Both the position numbers and the translations under genes were made by a program. The notes under the pieces are model-generated. The model did no database searches and was not told where the DNA came from. It worked only from the letters and a program-made list of their open reading frames with translations. DNA of 64,000 nucleotides, from NCBI GenBank assembly GCA_913054135.1, contig CAJXJK010000001.1, positions 310,001-374,000 on the forward strand. The letters run 5' to 3'. This stretch comes from an uncultured Flavobacteriales bacterium (GTDB lineage: Bacteria > Bacteroidota > Bacteroidia > Flavobacteriales_D > Crocinitomicaceae). Below are positions 8,861 through 18,138 of the stretch, piece after piece (within the stretch, counting starts at the first letter, position 1; each line of letters begins with the position of its first letter).

Positions 8861-9794
8861 GGATGCAAAAATCTATGTGGCAGGCCATAACGGAATGGTT
8901 GGTTCTGCAATTGTTCGTCTCCTTAAAAAACAGGGCTACGATAATATTATCACAAGAAGATCCAAAGAGGTTGATCTTAGAAATCAATCTGAAGTAAATT
9001 CTTTTTTTGAAAGCGAAAAGCCAACGCATGTATTTTTGGCTGCCGCAAAAGTTGGAGGAATATTAGCAAACAATACTTACAGAGCAGAGTTTTTGTATGA
9101 CAATTTGATGATTGCATCAAATATCATACATGCAGCATATGAGCACAAGGTTACTAAACTACTATTCTTGGGGTCATCATGCATCTACCCAAAATTCGCA
9201 GATCAGCCCTTGCAAGAAGCGAGCTTGTTAAGCGGATACTTAGAACCGACAAATGAGCCGTATGCAATTGCCAAAATAGCCGGGATCAAGCTGTGTGAAA
9301 GCTATAGAGATCAGTACGGATGTAATTTTATATCGGCAATGCCAACGAATTTATATGGTCCCAACGACAATTATAACCTCAAAACTTCTCATGTTTTACC
9401 CGCAATGATCAAGAAATTTCATTTGGCTAAAGAAAAGAATCTTCCGACTGTTGAAATTTGGGGAACCGGTTCTCCTTTGAGAGAGTTTTTATACGTGGAT
9501 GACTTAGCCGAAGCTTGCCTTCACCTCATGCTTAACTATGATGAGAAGCAGTTTGTGAATGTAGGTTCTGGAACTGATATTTCAATCAAAGACTTGGCCT
9601 TAACGGTTAAAGAAGTAGTTGGTTTTGAAGGAGACCTAACCTTTGACAGCACTAAGCCAGATGGAACACCTAGAAAACTAATGGATGTATCACATTTGAA
9701 AAAAGCAGGATGGTCATACAAGATTAAATTGAAAGAAGGCATCAAAATGGCTTTTGAAGATGCTCTCGAAAAAGGACTACTTTCAGAAGACTAA
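8853..9794 (+). CDS. fcl: GDP-L-fucose synthase
   Basis: Fcl (WcaG) is the epimerase/reductase that turns GDP-4-keto-6-deoxymannose into GDP-L-fucose. The Rossmann motif [11 protein letters not shown], the catalytic SSCIYPK and YAIAKIAG segments and the [12 protein letters not shown] motif are clear. The start [11 protein letters not shown] at 8853 overlaps the gmd stop by eight bases and fits the family; the track start at 8829 adds eight residues with no counterpart. Together with gmd it supplies activated fucose for surface glycans. Confidence 0.96.
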   Translation: MNKDAKIYVAGHNGMVGSAIVRLLKKQGYDNIITRRSKEVDLRNQSEVNSFFESEKPTHVFLAAAKVGGILANNTYRAEFLYDNLMIASNIIHAAYEHKVTKLLFLGSSCIYPKFADQPLQEASLLSGYLEPTNEPYAIAKIAGIKLCESYRDQYGCNFISAMPTNLYGPNDNYNLKTSHVLPAMIKKFHLAKEKNLPTVEIWGTGSPLREFLYVDDLAEACLHLMLNYDEKQFVNVGSGTDISIKDLALTVKEVVGFEGDLTFDSTKPDGTPRKLMDVSHLKKAGWSYKIKLKEGIKMAFEDALEKGLLSED

Positions 9795-9848
9795 ACTTCT
9801 CTAAATCCTATATTTTATAACCTTTTAGTGAATTTTACCGTTTAATAA

Positions 9849-9862
9849 CACGCATGCGCGTG
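9849..9862 (+). promoter_or_regulatory. Short hairpin with the start codon in its loop
   Basis: CACGC and GCGTG pair around the four-base loop ATGC, whose first three bases are the start codon of the Wzi-like gene. The stem is GC-rich in an AT-rich leader. It may slow translation initiation; this is inference. Confidence 0.35.
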
Positions 9863-11440
9863 AGAATTCTCATACTTCTAATTATTGGCCTTAGCTCTCA
9901 GATAGTTAAAGGACAACTCTATTTACCTAATCAACGCTATTACAACAATTCAGCTGAGAGACTATTTAGTAAACATGACTCTTTGAGAAATTTTCATAAC
10001 TCACATCAGAGCATGAAACCCTTGAGAGATTCTAGAACAAATAGTGACTCCATCTATCATAAAGGTGGCAAGCACTACTATTGGATTACCCAAAAATTAT
10101 TCAAAGAGAACTTCATCATCTTTAAGGGTGAAGACTTTTGGTGCTCAGTTGACCCATTACTTGATTTAGAAGGCGGAACAGACACTCACTCTGACAGCTT
10201 GGACTTTCTGTACTGGAATACGAGAGGCCTAAGAGTGCAAGCTAAATTCTTTGATAAAATCGCATTCACTACCTCTTTTTACGAAAATCAAGCCCTGGTC
10301 CCAACTTATGTCAGTGATTTTGTCAACCAATTTGGAGAATTGAGGCCAACCTCACTGGGATACAAGCAAGAACACGCAGTTATTCCTGGATACGCTAGAA
10401 CTAAGCCATTTAAAGTAGACGGCTATGATTTTGCCTTTGCCGAAGGTCAATTTTCTTATGTCCCCAACAAATACGTGAACTTTCAATTCGGAAACGGAAA
10501 TCACTTTATCGGAAATGGATATAGGTCTCTTTTACTTTCAGACTTCACCAACAACTATCCGTTCGCTAAAATTGAAACCAATCTTTGGCAAGATAGAATT
10601 CAATACACGGCGATATATGCCGTACAACAAAATCTTTACAGATTGAGTGCTTTCGAATCAGTAGAAGCAAGCTTTGAAAGAAAATTGGGAACCTATCATT
10701 ATTTAGATTTTGCAATCAATGAAAATATAACTATTGGATTGTTTGAAGGAGCTCAATGGAGACGAACTGATTCTACCGGATCTCATAATCCCAATTGGTT
10801 ATTCGCGAACCCAGTTCCATTCGTTAACGGCGTAATCATGAACAATACAACTGAAGGTTACAATCACATATTCGGATTAAACTTTGGATGGGCATTTCTT
10901 AAAAACCAACTCTATTCTCAATTGGTCTTAGACAATAAAAAACTTGGAGCAATTCAATTAGGGATTAAGTCATACGGTCAATTCATAAAAGGACTGGACA
11001 TCCAATTAGAATATAACTATGCGGCCAACAACACTTATATTGCTAATCAAAAAAGATACAACTATAGCCATAACAACCTACCCTTGGCGCATCCTCTTGC
11101 ATCAGGCTTCAATGAGGGAATCATTTTCTTAAACTATGAAAAGAATGAGTTCTTTGTTTCAAACAAGACTATTTATTACAATCAAATTTTTAACGAGACT
11201 GAAGCTGACGGAACAGATATATTAAATGATGAAATTGGACTTCTAACGGTATTAAATGAACAAAGAAATACGATCATCAACAACTTAGAGTTTGGATACC
11301 GATTTAATAGAACAAATAATTTACAAATTGCTATTGGCTGGATGTTCAGAGAAGAATACCTGAAGGAATTCAACAACACGACTTCGTACATATATGGTGC
11401 TATTAGAACGCCATTGAGAAATAAAACATTAGACTTTTAA
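9854..11440 (+). CDS. Wzi/RemB-like outer-membrane beta-barrel protein 1
   Basis: This 528-residue protein has a signal peptide ending near VKG-QLY and alternating aromatic strands typical of a large outer-membrane barrel. The segment GNGYRSLLLSDFTNNYPFAK is shared almost exactly with the protein at 12495, so the two are paralogues. The layout resembles the capsule assembly Wzi and gliding-related RemB families of Bacteroidota, which act in surface polysaccharide attachment or motility. It follows fcl by 59 bases and precedes the WecA-like gene by three. The exact family assignment would need a profile search. Confidence 0.7.
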   Translation: MRVRILILLIIGLSSQIVKGQLYLPNQRYYNNSAERLFSKHDSLRNFHNSHQSMKPLRDSRTNSDSIYHKGGKHYYWITQKLFKENFIIFKGEDFWCSVDPLLDLEGGTDTHSDSLDFLYWNTRGLRVQAKFFDKIAFTTSFYENQALVPTYVSDFVNQFGELRPTSLGYKQEHAVIPGYARTKPFKVDGYDFAFAEGQFSYVPNKYVNFQFGNGNHFIGNGYRSLLLSDFTNNYPFAKIETNLWQDRIQYTAIYAVQQNLYRLSAFESVEASFERKLGTYHYLDFAINENITIGLFEGAQWRRTDSTGSHNPNWLFANPVPFVNGVIMNNTTEGYNHIFGLNFGWAFLKNQLYSQLVLDNKKLGAIQLGIKSYGQFIKGLDIQLEYNYAANNTYIANQKRYNYSHNNLPLAHPLASGFNEGIIFLNYEKNEFFVSNKTIYYNQIFNETEADGTDILNDEIGLLTVLNEQRNTIINNLEFGYRFNRTNNLQIAIGWMFREEYLKEFNNTTSYIYGAIRTPLRNKTLDF

Positions 11441-11443
11441 AAA

Positions 11444-12538
11444 ATGAAAGATTATCATTTAGTACTGGTATTTATTACTGCCTTTAGTGTAGTCTTGCTA
11501 GCAATGCCTGCCCTTATTAAGGTGGCTAAACTGAAGCATTTGGTTGATGAACCTTCTGAAGACAGAAAGGTACACACGCGCTCGGTCCCAACTATTGGTG
11601 GCATAATGATTTTCTCGGCCTTCATGTTTTCGTGCTTACTCTGGTTTCCTGATCATGACGAAAATGCCTTGTTTGAGATTGAGCAATTTAACTACCTAAT
11701 GGCGAGCCTGATTCTATTGTTCTTTGTCGGGGTTAAAGATGATATTATTGGGATGTCTCCCACTAAAAAACTGATGGCACACCTAATGGTTGGATTCATT
11801 TTGGTAGTCATGGGTGACATCAGAATTACATCTTTTCATGGAATTTTAGGCATGGACATTGAATTCCCTGAATACGCAAGTTACCTCATTTCAATTTTCG
11901 TTTATATTGTAATTGTTAATGCTATTAACCTTATTGATGGTGTTGATGGATTGGCTTCAGGAGTAGGGATAATCGCTTCAATAGCATTCGGATTGTGGTT
12001 TGCAACTGCCGGAGACAAACATTGGGCTTTAGTCGCCTTTTCCATGTCTGGTGCATTACTTGGTTTTCTTGTTTTCAATTTTAATCCTGCCAGAATTTTC
12101 ATGGGAGATTCTGGCTCTCTTATTGTTGGAGCAGTAATTAGTGTATTAGCGATAAAACTCATTGAGTCAGACACTGCTTTTCTGGCACAGAAATTTGACG
12201 GCATGTTTCAAAACATATCAACCCCTGTGCTGGCAATGACTGCTCTCGCCTATCCTCTGCTTGATACACTACGAGTTTTTACCATTAGAGCAGCAAAAGG
12301 AAAATCACCTTTAAGTGCAGATAGAAACCACCTGCATCATAACATGCTTGATAGAAACCCTCGACACAAAGTAACAGTGATAGTCATCTACCTTTTCACA
12401 CTAATCATGATCAGCCAGGCTTTATTTATACAATTTGAAAATCCAAATATTAGCTTTTTTATAAGCGTAGGTTTCGCAATGTTATTTGTTTTTTATGTCT
12501 TCTTTATCCACCCTAAAAAGGAAAAGAAAAGTGCGTAA
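11444..12538 (+). CDS. wecA: WecA/TagO-type undecaprenyl-phosphate GlcNAc-1-phosphate transferase
   Basis: This polytopic membrane enzyme of 364 residues loads a sugar phosphate onto undecaprenyl phosphate, the first step in making a lipid-linked surface polysaccharide. Family motifs are present: VHTRSVPTIGG at the N-terminus, GVKDDIIGMS (Asp pair), NLIDGVDGLASG, NPARIFMGDSGS and the loop DRNHLHHNML. MraY is less likely because the HIHH-like loop and the Wzi-like neighbours point to O-antigen or capsule. It is sandwiched between two paralogous outer-membrane proteins. Confidence 0.9.
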   Translation: MKDYHLVLVFITAFSVVLLAMPALIKVAKLKHLVDEPSEDRKVHTRSVPTIGGIMIFSAFMFSCLLWFPDHDENALFEIEQFNYLMASLILLFFVGVKDDIIGMSPTKKLMAHLMVGFILVVMGDIRITSFHGILGMDIEFPEYASYLISIFVYIVIVNAINLIDGVDGLASGVGIIASIAFGLWFATAGDKHWALVAFSMSGALLGFLVFNFNPARIFMGDSGSLIVGAVISVLAIKLIESDTAFLAQKFDGMFQNISTPVLAMTALAYPLLDTLRVFTIRAAKGKSPLSADRNHLHHNMLDRNPRHKVTVIVIYLFTLIMISQALFIQFENPNISFFISVGFAMLFVFYVFFIHPKKEKKSA

Positions 12539-14096
12539 CATTCTTATTCTCATATCATTTATTAGTGCTACAGCATTTGGTCAAATAAAAAATGGCGTCA
12601 AAGACCAATTGCTATTGGAGCTAACTCCAGTTTCTAAAAAATTCTTGAACCTAAACTATCGCTCTCAAATTGATCAAGCTGGACTTTATTTTATTGACCA
12701 TAAACAAAATCACTCCTCTGTTAAGCCATTAATGCGCTTTACTAAAGATCACAATAACGGGATGTTTTTAAAGCTTCGCAAAAAGACCGACAATTTGAAA
12801 GTTAACAGAACAAGGCTTTACCCCTTAAGTGATTTGACAGGTGGCGTTCAATTATCAAACTCTTCGAATGCAGTTTTAAATGCGGGTCTTGGTGTTGGAT
12901 TTGATCATTCATCCACAAAATTTTTATTTACTGCAAAGTTTCTGCCATACTATGCACAAGGAGGAGCTTTGGCAGATTCGAGCAGAACACTCCACAATCA
13001 AGATTTTGGGTCTTCAAGAAGCATGACGAATAATATGTTTTACAGAGCTGAAGTGGTTGCGGCATATCAAGCCAACAAGTTCTTTACCTTCTCAGGAGGG
13101 TACGGAAAAAATTGGTTTGGTGAAGGTTATAGATCTCTTTTACTTTCAGACAATGCGGCAGCTCATCCATTTGCAAAAATTGAAACCTCTTTTGCAGGGA
13201 TAAAATATGTCAACTTATATAATGCTTGGAAAGACAATGCAAACAATCCCTATGACAGATCTCAAGACATTAATAAATTCTCGAGTATCCATTATTTGTC
13301 ATGGAATATTACTCGTGAACTTAACCTATCAATATTTGAGACGGTTGTTTGGCAAGGAAAAGACACTTTAACGAATAGAGGATTTGACGTCAACTACTTG
13401 AACCCAATTGTTTTTTACCGCCCCGTTGAATATGGTCTTGGGTCGTCTGACAATGTATTACTTGGAGCAAACCTCTCTTATAAATTTGACATAAAACACA
13501 ATGTTTACGCTCAATTTGTCTTAGATGAATTCTTATTATCTGAACTTCAAGCAAAATCAAAATGGTGGGCGAACAAGTACGGATATCAATTGGGATACAA
13601 AACAGCTAATCTCTTGGTTGACAACCTATATTTCCAGATAGAATTTAACGGAGTAAGACCATTCACCTATTCGCACAAATCTTCTCAACACGCCTATGGG
13701 CACTTAAACAGTTCAGTTACTCACCCAGTGGGAGCTAATTTCTATGAACTTTTAAATGTAGTATCCTATAAAAAAGACAAACATAGGTTTACGAACAAAA
13801 TGAATTTCATCTCTTACGGGGTTGATAGTTCTGCTACAACAAGTGTTGGTCAAGACATATTCAAATCATATACATTAAGAGACGGGAACTACGACCATTT
13901 AATAATGCAAGGCCAACGTCTTCAAGTATTCAATGAATCTTTTGTGTATGAATATGCTCTTTGGCCAGAAATTGAAATGTATCTTTTAGCCAAGTATGAC
14001 TGGCGTGCCGTGAACACGTCTCAAGGGCTGAATCACTTTCATACTTTTAGTGTCGGAATTAAGTCAAGAATTTGGAATAGTTATAACGACTTCTAA
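12495..14096 (+). CDS. Wzi/RemB-like outer-membrane beta-barrel protein 2
   Basis: The core GEGYRSLLLSDNAAAHPFAK matches the protein at 9854, and the rest is again a strand-rich outer-membrane pattern with a C-terminal aromatic strand. Three starts are possible: TTG 12486, ATG 12495 and GTG 12531. The last gives a clean signal peptide (RNILILISFISATAFG) and only eight bases of overlap with the wecA-like gene; I give the ATG but the GTG is quite plausible. The role is probably in export or anchoring of the polysaccharide initiated by the wecA product. The pair may have different glycan or partner specificity. Confidence 0.7.
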   Translation: MSSLSTLKRKRKVRNILILISFISATAFGQIKNGVKDQLLLELTPVSKKFLNLNYRSQIDQAGLYFIDHKQNHSSVKPLMRFTKDHNNGMFLKLRKKTDNLKVNRTRLYPLSDLTGGVQLSNSSNAVLNAGLGVGFDHSSTKFLFTAKFLPYYAQGGALADSSRTLHNQDFGSSRSMTNNMFYRAEVVAAYQANKFFTFSGGYGKNWFGEGYRSLLLSDNAAAHPFAKIETSFAGIKYVNLYNAWKDNANNPYDRSQDINKFSSIHYLSWNITRELNLSIFETVVWQGKDTLTNRGFDVNYLNPIVFYRPVEYGLGSSDNVLLGANLSYKFDIKHNVYAQFVLDEFLLSELQAKSKWWANKYGYQLGYKTANLLVDNLYFQIEFNGVRPFTYSHKSSQHAYGHLNSSVTHPVGANFYELLNVVSYKKDKHRFTNKMNFISYGVDSSATTSVGQDIFKSYTLRDGNYDHLIMQGQRLQVFNESFVYEYALWPEIEMYLLAKYDWRAVNTSQGLNHFHTFSVGIKSRIWNSYNDF

Positions 14097-14171
14097 ATCA
14101 AAGCTTTTAAAAGCTTTGGTAATCTAGAATCATTCTATTTCCCAAGCACATCTCATTCATGGGATTTTTAT

Positions 14172-14179
14172 TAACTTTG
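14172..14179 (+). promoter_or_regulatory. TAnnTTTG -7 box for the cytochrome oxidase assembly operon
   Basis: TAACTTTG lies about 50 bases upstream of the ctaB ATG, in the 133-base gap after the Wzi-like gene. No TTG was seen at the expected distance, so the -33 element is weak. Confidence 0.45.
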
Positions 14180-14229
14180 TGCCGATTTTGAGCGCATTAA
14201 GTTCGTTCCTTTATCCTTCAGAATAATTG

Positions 14230-15114
14230 ATGTTGGCAGAAGAAAAGACCATAGAGAAAGAAGTAAGCGTGAGCATTATGAAAGATATTGCCACCTTAAT
14301 GAAATTAAGACTTTCGTTTTTAGTTGTCATTTCTGCGGTTGCCTGTTTCTTTTTTATGGGAGGAGGATTAGACATTCGCCTATTTTATCTCATAGCCGGT
14401 GGTTTCCTTATCACAGGAGCATCTAACGGTTTTAATCAAATCATTGAAAAAGACTTAGACAAATTGATGCCAAGAACAATGAATCGTCCTTTGGCTCAAG
14501 GCAGAATGTCAGTTTTTGTTGCACTAATCATTTCAATAACCTCAGGAATCGCAGGAGCGGTTCTTCTATTTCAACTTAACTTTTTCTCAGGAATTCTTGG
14601 GATTCTCGCAATGGTACTTTATGCTGCCATATACACACCCATGAAGAAAATTTCTCCTTGGGCAGTATTTGTAGGAGCATTTCCAGGCGCGATTCCACCA
14701 ATGATAGGAGTTGTTGCACATACTGGAACCTTTGAATTAATTGCGGGTACAATGTTTTTAGTTCAATTTTTCTGGCAATTCCCTCATTTTTGGGCAATCG
14801 CCTGGGTAATGGATGATGACTATGCAAAAGCGGGATTCTCTCTACTTCCTATGAAGAGCAGAAAGAGTAAACAATCTGCATTCTTAATTGTATTGTACAC
14901 AGCCTTTATGGTTCCGGTTGGTGTTTTACCATGGGCATGGGGCTGGACGAATGATTGGTCATTGTATATAGGAACTATTGCAGGACTATGGTTCTTTGCA
15001 GTTGCTTATCGTTTTTACTTATCATTGGATGATAAACACGCAAGAAACTTGATGTTCGCTTCGTTTTTATACCTCCCTCTCATTCAATTTTTATACGTCT
15101 TCACTAAAATTTAG
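14230..15114 (+). CDS. ctaB: Protoheme IX farnesyltransferase
   Basis: CtaB (CyoE) attaches a farnesyl group to heme b to make heme O for terminal oxidases. This membrane prenyltransferase has 294 residues. The first Asp-rich motif region is NGFNQIIEKDLDKLMPRTMNRPLAQGRMS, and FPHFWAIAWVMDDDYAKAG is the second. The ATG at 14230 follows a TTG codon used by the track. It heads the block with the two subunit III genes, subunit IV and an SCO-like protein. Confidence 0.95.
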   Translation: MLAEEKTIEKEVSVSIMKDIATLMKLRLSFLVVISAVACFFFMGGGLDIRLFYLIAGGFLITGASNGFNQIIEKDLDKLMPRTMNRPLAQGRMSVFVALIISITSGIAGAVLLFQLNFFSGILGILAMVLYAAIYTPMKKISPWAVFVGAFPGAIPPMIGVVAHTGTFELIAGTMFLVQFFWQFPHFWAIAWVMDDDYAKAGFSLLPMKSRKSKQSAFLIVLYTAFMVPVGVLPWAWGWTNDWSLYIGTIAGLWFFAVAYRFYLSLDDKHARNLMFASFLYLPLIQFLYVFTKI

Positions 15115-15116
15115 CT

Positions 15117-16166
15117 TTGGCACAACACGAACTATCTCCCGAAATCAATGAAAAGGTTAAAAAGAACCTTTTAAAGATTTTCATTTTTACAGTGATCATG
15201 ATGTTTGCTGGACTTACAAGTGCTTATTTGGTGATGCAAGGTGATAGATTTTGGGTAAATGTTGAAATGCCTGACGGCTTTAAATTGGGTACCATTTCAA
15301 TATTTGTAAGTAGCGGATTCTTATTACTAGCGCGATATTTTGTAAGAAAAGGAGCCTTAAGAAATGTGAAAATGGTTCTGTTGGGTGCACTAATATCAGG
15401 TTCACTATTTGGAGTGTTTCAAATGCAAGGATTCTTTGATTTGTTTGCGAGCGGAAATGCTGTAACTGGTCCAATCATGACTGCAGAAGGGGCTTACGGT
15501 CAGTACTTCTCACTTACTTACGAAGGCAAAAATATTACCTACGATAACGATCAGTTTTATCTCAAGGGTGAGCCAATTAGTAAAGAAGTTCATAATGAAA
15601 TTAAGAAACTTGGTGGCGAATTAATGGATGGAGCCCAGAGTAAGACCAAAGATTTTGACCTTACTAATTATGGTGCAACATTGATGTTATATCACGAAGG
15701 AACTCCTGTTACATATTCAAACAACAAGTTAATGATGGATGGGAATGCTTTTCCTGACATCAAGATGATTAGCTTAGCTCGTTTTGGAGAGAACATGAAA
15801 AATGATAGAGGTGATTTTATCATGCAAGGAAAGTATGGCGTAGACTTTTGGATTTATCATAATGGAAAGAAATTGGATTATGAAAATCGTCAATTCTATA
15901 TTGATGGAAAACCTCTTTCTCCAAAATTAAGAGCAGATTTATACTCCCAACAGAATTCGGCGAGCTCATTTATTTATGCTTTCACTGCAGTTCATTTAGT
16001 ACACTGGATAGGTGGAATCATTGCTCTTTTAGTAGTGTTTATCAGGGGGTTAAAAGAAAAGTATACTCAATCGAATTATTTGGGCATTTCATTAGGTTCA
16101 ATCTATTGGCATTTTTTGGGTATTTTATGGCTTTATTTATACCTATTTTTAATTTATATTCATTAA
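15117..16166 (+). CDS. Heme-copper oxidase subunit III with a large soluble insert
   Basis: The first part (MMFAGLTSAYLVMQGDRFW, three helices to about residue 105) and the last part (VHLVHWIGGIIALLV and YWHFLGILWLYLYLF, from about residue 287) match the short subunit III paralogue usual at this place in Bacteroidota. Between helices 3 and 4 sits an insert of about 160 residues. It contains three repeats that each start at YG and run through a Y(H/E)xG, a Y-x-N and an xxDGkp-like segment. The total of 349 residues is much longer than the usual 190-200. The start is TTG, three bases after ctaB. The insert should face one side of the membrane as a soluble domain. Confidence 0.83.
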   Translation: MAQHELSPEINEKVKKNLLKIFIFTVIMMFAGLTSAYLVMQGDRFWVNVEMPDGFKLGTISIFVSSGFLLLARYFVRKGALRNVKMVLLGALISGSLFGVFQMQGFFDLFASGNAVTGPIMTAEGAYGQYFSLTYEGKNITYDNDQFYLKGEPISKEVHNEIKKLGGELMDGAQSKTKDFDLTNYGATLMLYHEGTPVTYSNNKLMMDGNAFPDIKMISLARFGENMKNDRGDFIMQGKYGVDFWIYHNGKKLDYENRQFYIDGKPLSPKLRADLYSQQNSASSFIYAFTAVHLVHWIGGIIALLVVFIRGLKEKYTQSNYLGISLGSIYWHFLGILWLYLYLFLIYIH

Positions 16167-16190
16167 ACTTGCAACAAAGAAATTTGAATT

Positions 16191-16961
16191 ATGGCAGGAG
16201 CAGCTTCTAAAGAAATCGATTCGGCTACACTTTGGGGTGGAGGATACACTTCACCATTCTCAGTAAGCTACGGAAAACTGATGATGTGGTTTTTCTTAGT
16301 GTCAGATGGTTTAACTTTTGGTGGATTATTATCCGCTTTAGGATTCGCAAAATTCGCGAACGTCAATGACGCAACATCTCACTGGCCTACGGGTGAAGAG
16401 GTATTTACTCACCTTCCGGGAACTCACGCACATGCACCATTGATCTATGTTGCATTAATGACATTTATCCTTATTATATCTTCGGTAACAATGGTATTAG
16501 CCGTTGAAGCTGGACATAGAATGGACAAGAAAGCTGTTATCAAATGGATGGCTTGGACTGTTGTTGGTGGTTTAATTTTCTTAGGATCTCAGGTTTGGGA
16601 GTGGTCAACTTTCATTGCAGGATATGACGGAGACATTTCAACTTGGGCCGATAACGGCACGCTCTCCCACTCCCCTTATGGTGGTCAGTGGGTCATGGGA
16701 GTTGATGCTCACGGACACGAAGTAAAACAAATGGTCACTTACGGGCCAACATTATATGCTAACTTCTTCTTCTTTATTACTGGTTTCCACGGATTCCACG
16801 TATTCACAGGAGTACTATTCAATTTCTTGGTATTAAGAAATGTAATAAGAGGAGTTTATCACAAAAGAGGACATTACGAAATGGTTGAGAAAGTTGGTCT
16901 TTACTGGCACTTTGTCGATTTAGTTTGGGTATTTGTATTTACCTTCTTCTATTTGGTATAA
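16191..16961 (+). CDS. Cytochrome c oxidase subunit III
   Basis: This is a second subunit III, 256 residues, with five or more membrane helices. MMWFFLVSDGLTFGGLLSA, LIFLGSQVWEWSTFI, FFFITGFHGFHVFTGVLFN and GLYWHFVDLVWVFVFTFFYL are canonical segments including the conserved helix VII end. The large loop after SQVWEW contains GVDAHGHEV. It belongs to the caa3- or alternative complex III-linked aerobic oxidase of Bacteroidota. The catalytic subunits I and II are not in this window. Confidence 0.93.
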   Translation: MAGAASKEIDSATLWGGGYTSPFSVSYGKLMMWFFLVSDGLTFGGLLSALGFAKFANVNDATSHWPTGEEVFTHLPGTHAHAPLIYVALMTFILIISSVTMVLAVEAGHRMDKKAVIKWMAWTVVGGLIFLGSQVWEWSTFIAGYDGDISTWADNGTLSHSPYGGQWVMGVDAHGHEVKQMVTYGPTLYANFFFFITGFHGFHVFTGVLFNFLVLRNVIRGVYHKRGHYEMVEKVGLYWHFVDLVWVFVFTFFYLV

Positions 16962-16988
16962 TTATAAAAGACTTTAAAAAACACTATC

Positions 16989-17366
16989 ATGGTTAGAGAC
17001 GATATTGTAGAATATTCATTAGACGGTCACCACTCAGAAGAAGCTGGTAAAAAGATCAGATCTAAAATCTTTAAAGTAACTGCACTTCTTTCAGTTGTAA
17101 CGATTGTTGAGGTTGCTATTGGTTGGTTTTTACCAAGAGCAGAAGTTGGTGGACTAGGATCTTGGGGTTGGTTCGGTATCGAGACTACCTACATGATTTT
17201 AACTGTTCTTAAAGCAGCTTACATTATCTTAGTTTTCATGCACCTTGGTGATGAAAGAAAAGCATTAAGAAGAATGATTTTATGGCCTTACATAATCTTC
17301 ATCTTATATTTGGTTTTCATTCTAGTTACTGAAGCATATGCAGTTAATGCTGCTTGGTTAAGCTAA
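16989..17366 (+). CDS. Cytochrome c oxidase subunit IV-type membrane protein
   Basis: This small membrane protein of 125 residues has three predicted helices. The segment TYMILTVLKAAYIILVFMHLGDERKALRRMI is the signature of prokaryotic cytochrome c oxidase subunit IV (caa3 type). The N-terminal 30 residues are charged and His-containing (LDGHHSEEAG). It follows subunit III by 27 bases and precedes an SCO-like gene, the typical order in this phylum. It is probably an accessory stabilising subunit. Confidence 0.88.
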   Translation: MVRDDIVEYSLDGHHSEEAGKKIRSKIFKVTALLSVVTIVEVAIGWFLPRAEVGGLGSWGWFGIETTYMILTVLKAAYIILVFMHLGDERKALRRMILWPYIIFILYLVFILVTEAYAVNAAWLS

Positions 17367-17390
17367 TCAGACTAAAATAAATCTTATCAC

Positions 17391-18125
17391 ATGCCGGGTT
17401 GGAAAAGAGTAGCCACGATATTACTTATCGTACTTGGGCCTGGATCTATCATCTATTTCTTAGCAAAGGGATTAAAGAATAAGTTTGTAGAGTTACCTCA
17501 TTTGGGGGAATACGACTATTCTTATGATGCCGATAGCAATATTGTAGATTCTTCTGTATTCATTTTACCAGAGTTTGAACTGACCAAGTTTGATGGCTCT
17601 GTGATAAACAGAGATTCAATAAAAGGGAAATTCATTGTATTAAGTACAGTTCAGCAAACTTGCCCGAAGATGGAAGAATGCGGAATGTCTTTCTATCATT
17701 TCAATGAGCTGTTTTTTAGCAAAATGGTTAAAAACCAAGGTAATTACGGGAATGTAAAAGTGCTATCCATCCTTACTGACGAAAACGGATTACCTATCAA
17801 TGAAGGTCCATCTGAACTTTTACTAGAAGAGATGGAGGAATATGATTCTGACATTTGGTGGATGTGTTATGGTGATCCGACACCTTTGTTCTCATGGGAT
17901 TATTATGGTAAAAATTTCATGAAGCACGAAGCAACTCAGCGGGATGGGGAAATTGGAGACTGGGCCTTTGTCAGCAGTTTGGTTCTGATTGATTCAGAAG
18001 GAAGTGTAAGAGGCGTTTCAGGAGCAAAAAAAGATTCTGATATTCGTAATTTCTTTGATATGCTTAAACTCTTAAAGAAAGAGGATTTTGACAAGCAGTG
18101 GGAAGAAAAGAAGAAGAATAACTAG
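17391..18125 (+). CDS. SCO-like thioredoxin-fold protein with altered metal site
   Basis: A 244-residue protein with an N-terminal membrane anchor near residues 8-26 followed by a thioredoxin-like SCO1/SenC domain (FELTKFDGSVINRDSIKGKFIVLSTV, SLVLIDSEGSVRGV). The copper site of SCO proteins is C-x3-C plus a distant His. Here the Cys pair reads TCPKMEEC, a C-x5-C spacing, and the position of the His before LVLID is FVSS. It is intact and in the oxidase operon, so it may have a structural or redox role in CuA assembly rather than standard copper transfer. A true SCO lies at 19054. Confidence 0.75.
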   Translation: MPGWKRVATILLIVLGPGSIIYFLAKGLKNKFVELPHLGEYDYSYDADSNIVDSSVFILPEFELTKFDGSVINRDSIKGKFIVLSTVQQTCPKMEECGMSFYHFNELFFSKMVKNQGNYGNVKVLSILTDENGLPINEGPSELLLEEMEEYDSDIWWMCYGDPTPLFSWDYYGKNFMKHEATQRDGEIGDWAFVSSLVLIDSEGSVRGVSGAKKDSDIRNFFDMLKLLKKEDFDKQWEEKKKNN

Positions 18126-18138
18126 AAAAAAAGCTGCT

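Noticed and set aside
14100-14117. 18-bp palindrome AAAGCTTTTAAAAGCTTT after the second Wzi-like gene, as a terminator
   Set aside because: It has no T run and is made of simple AT-rich sequence with a restriction-like core, so it is not a convincing terminator.
17391-18125. Considering the first SCO-like gene a pseudogene
   Set aside because: The frame is intact, the membrane anchor and fold segments are present and it is well placed in the operon; only the metal site is changed.
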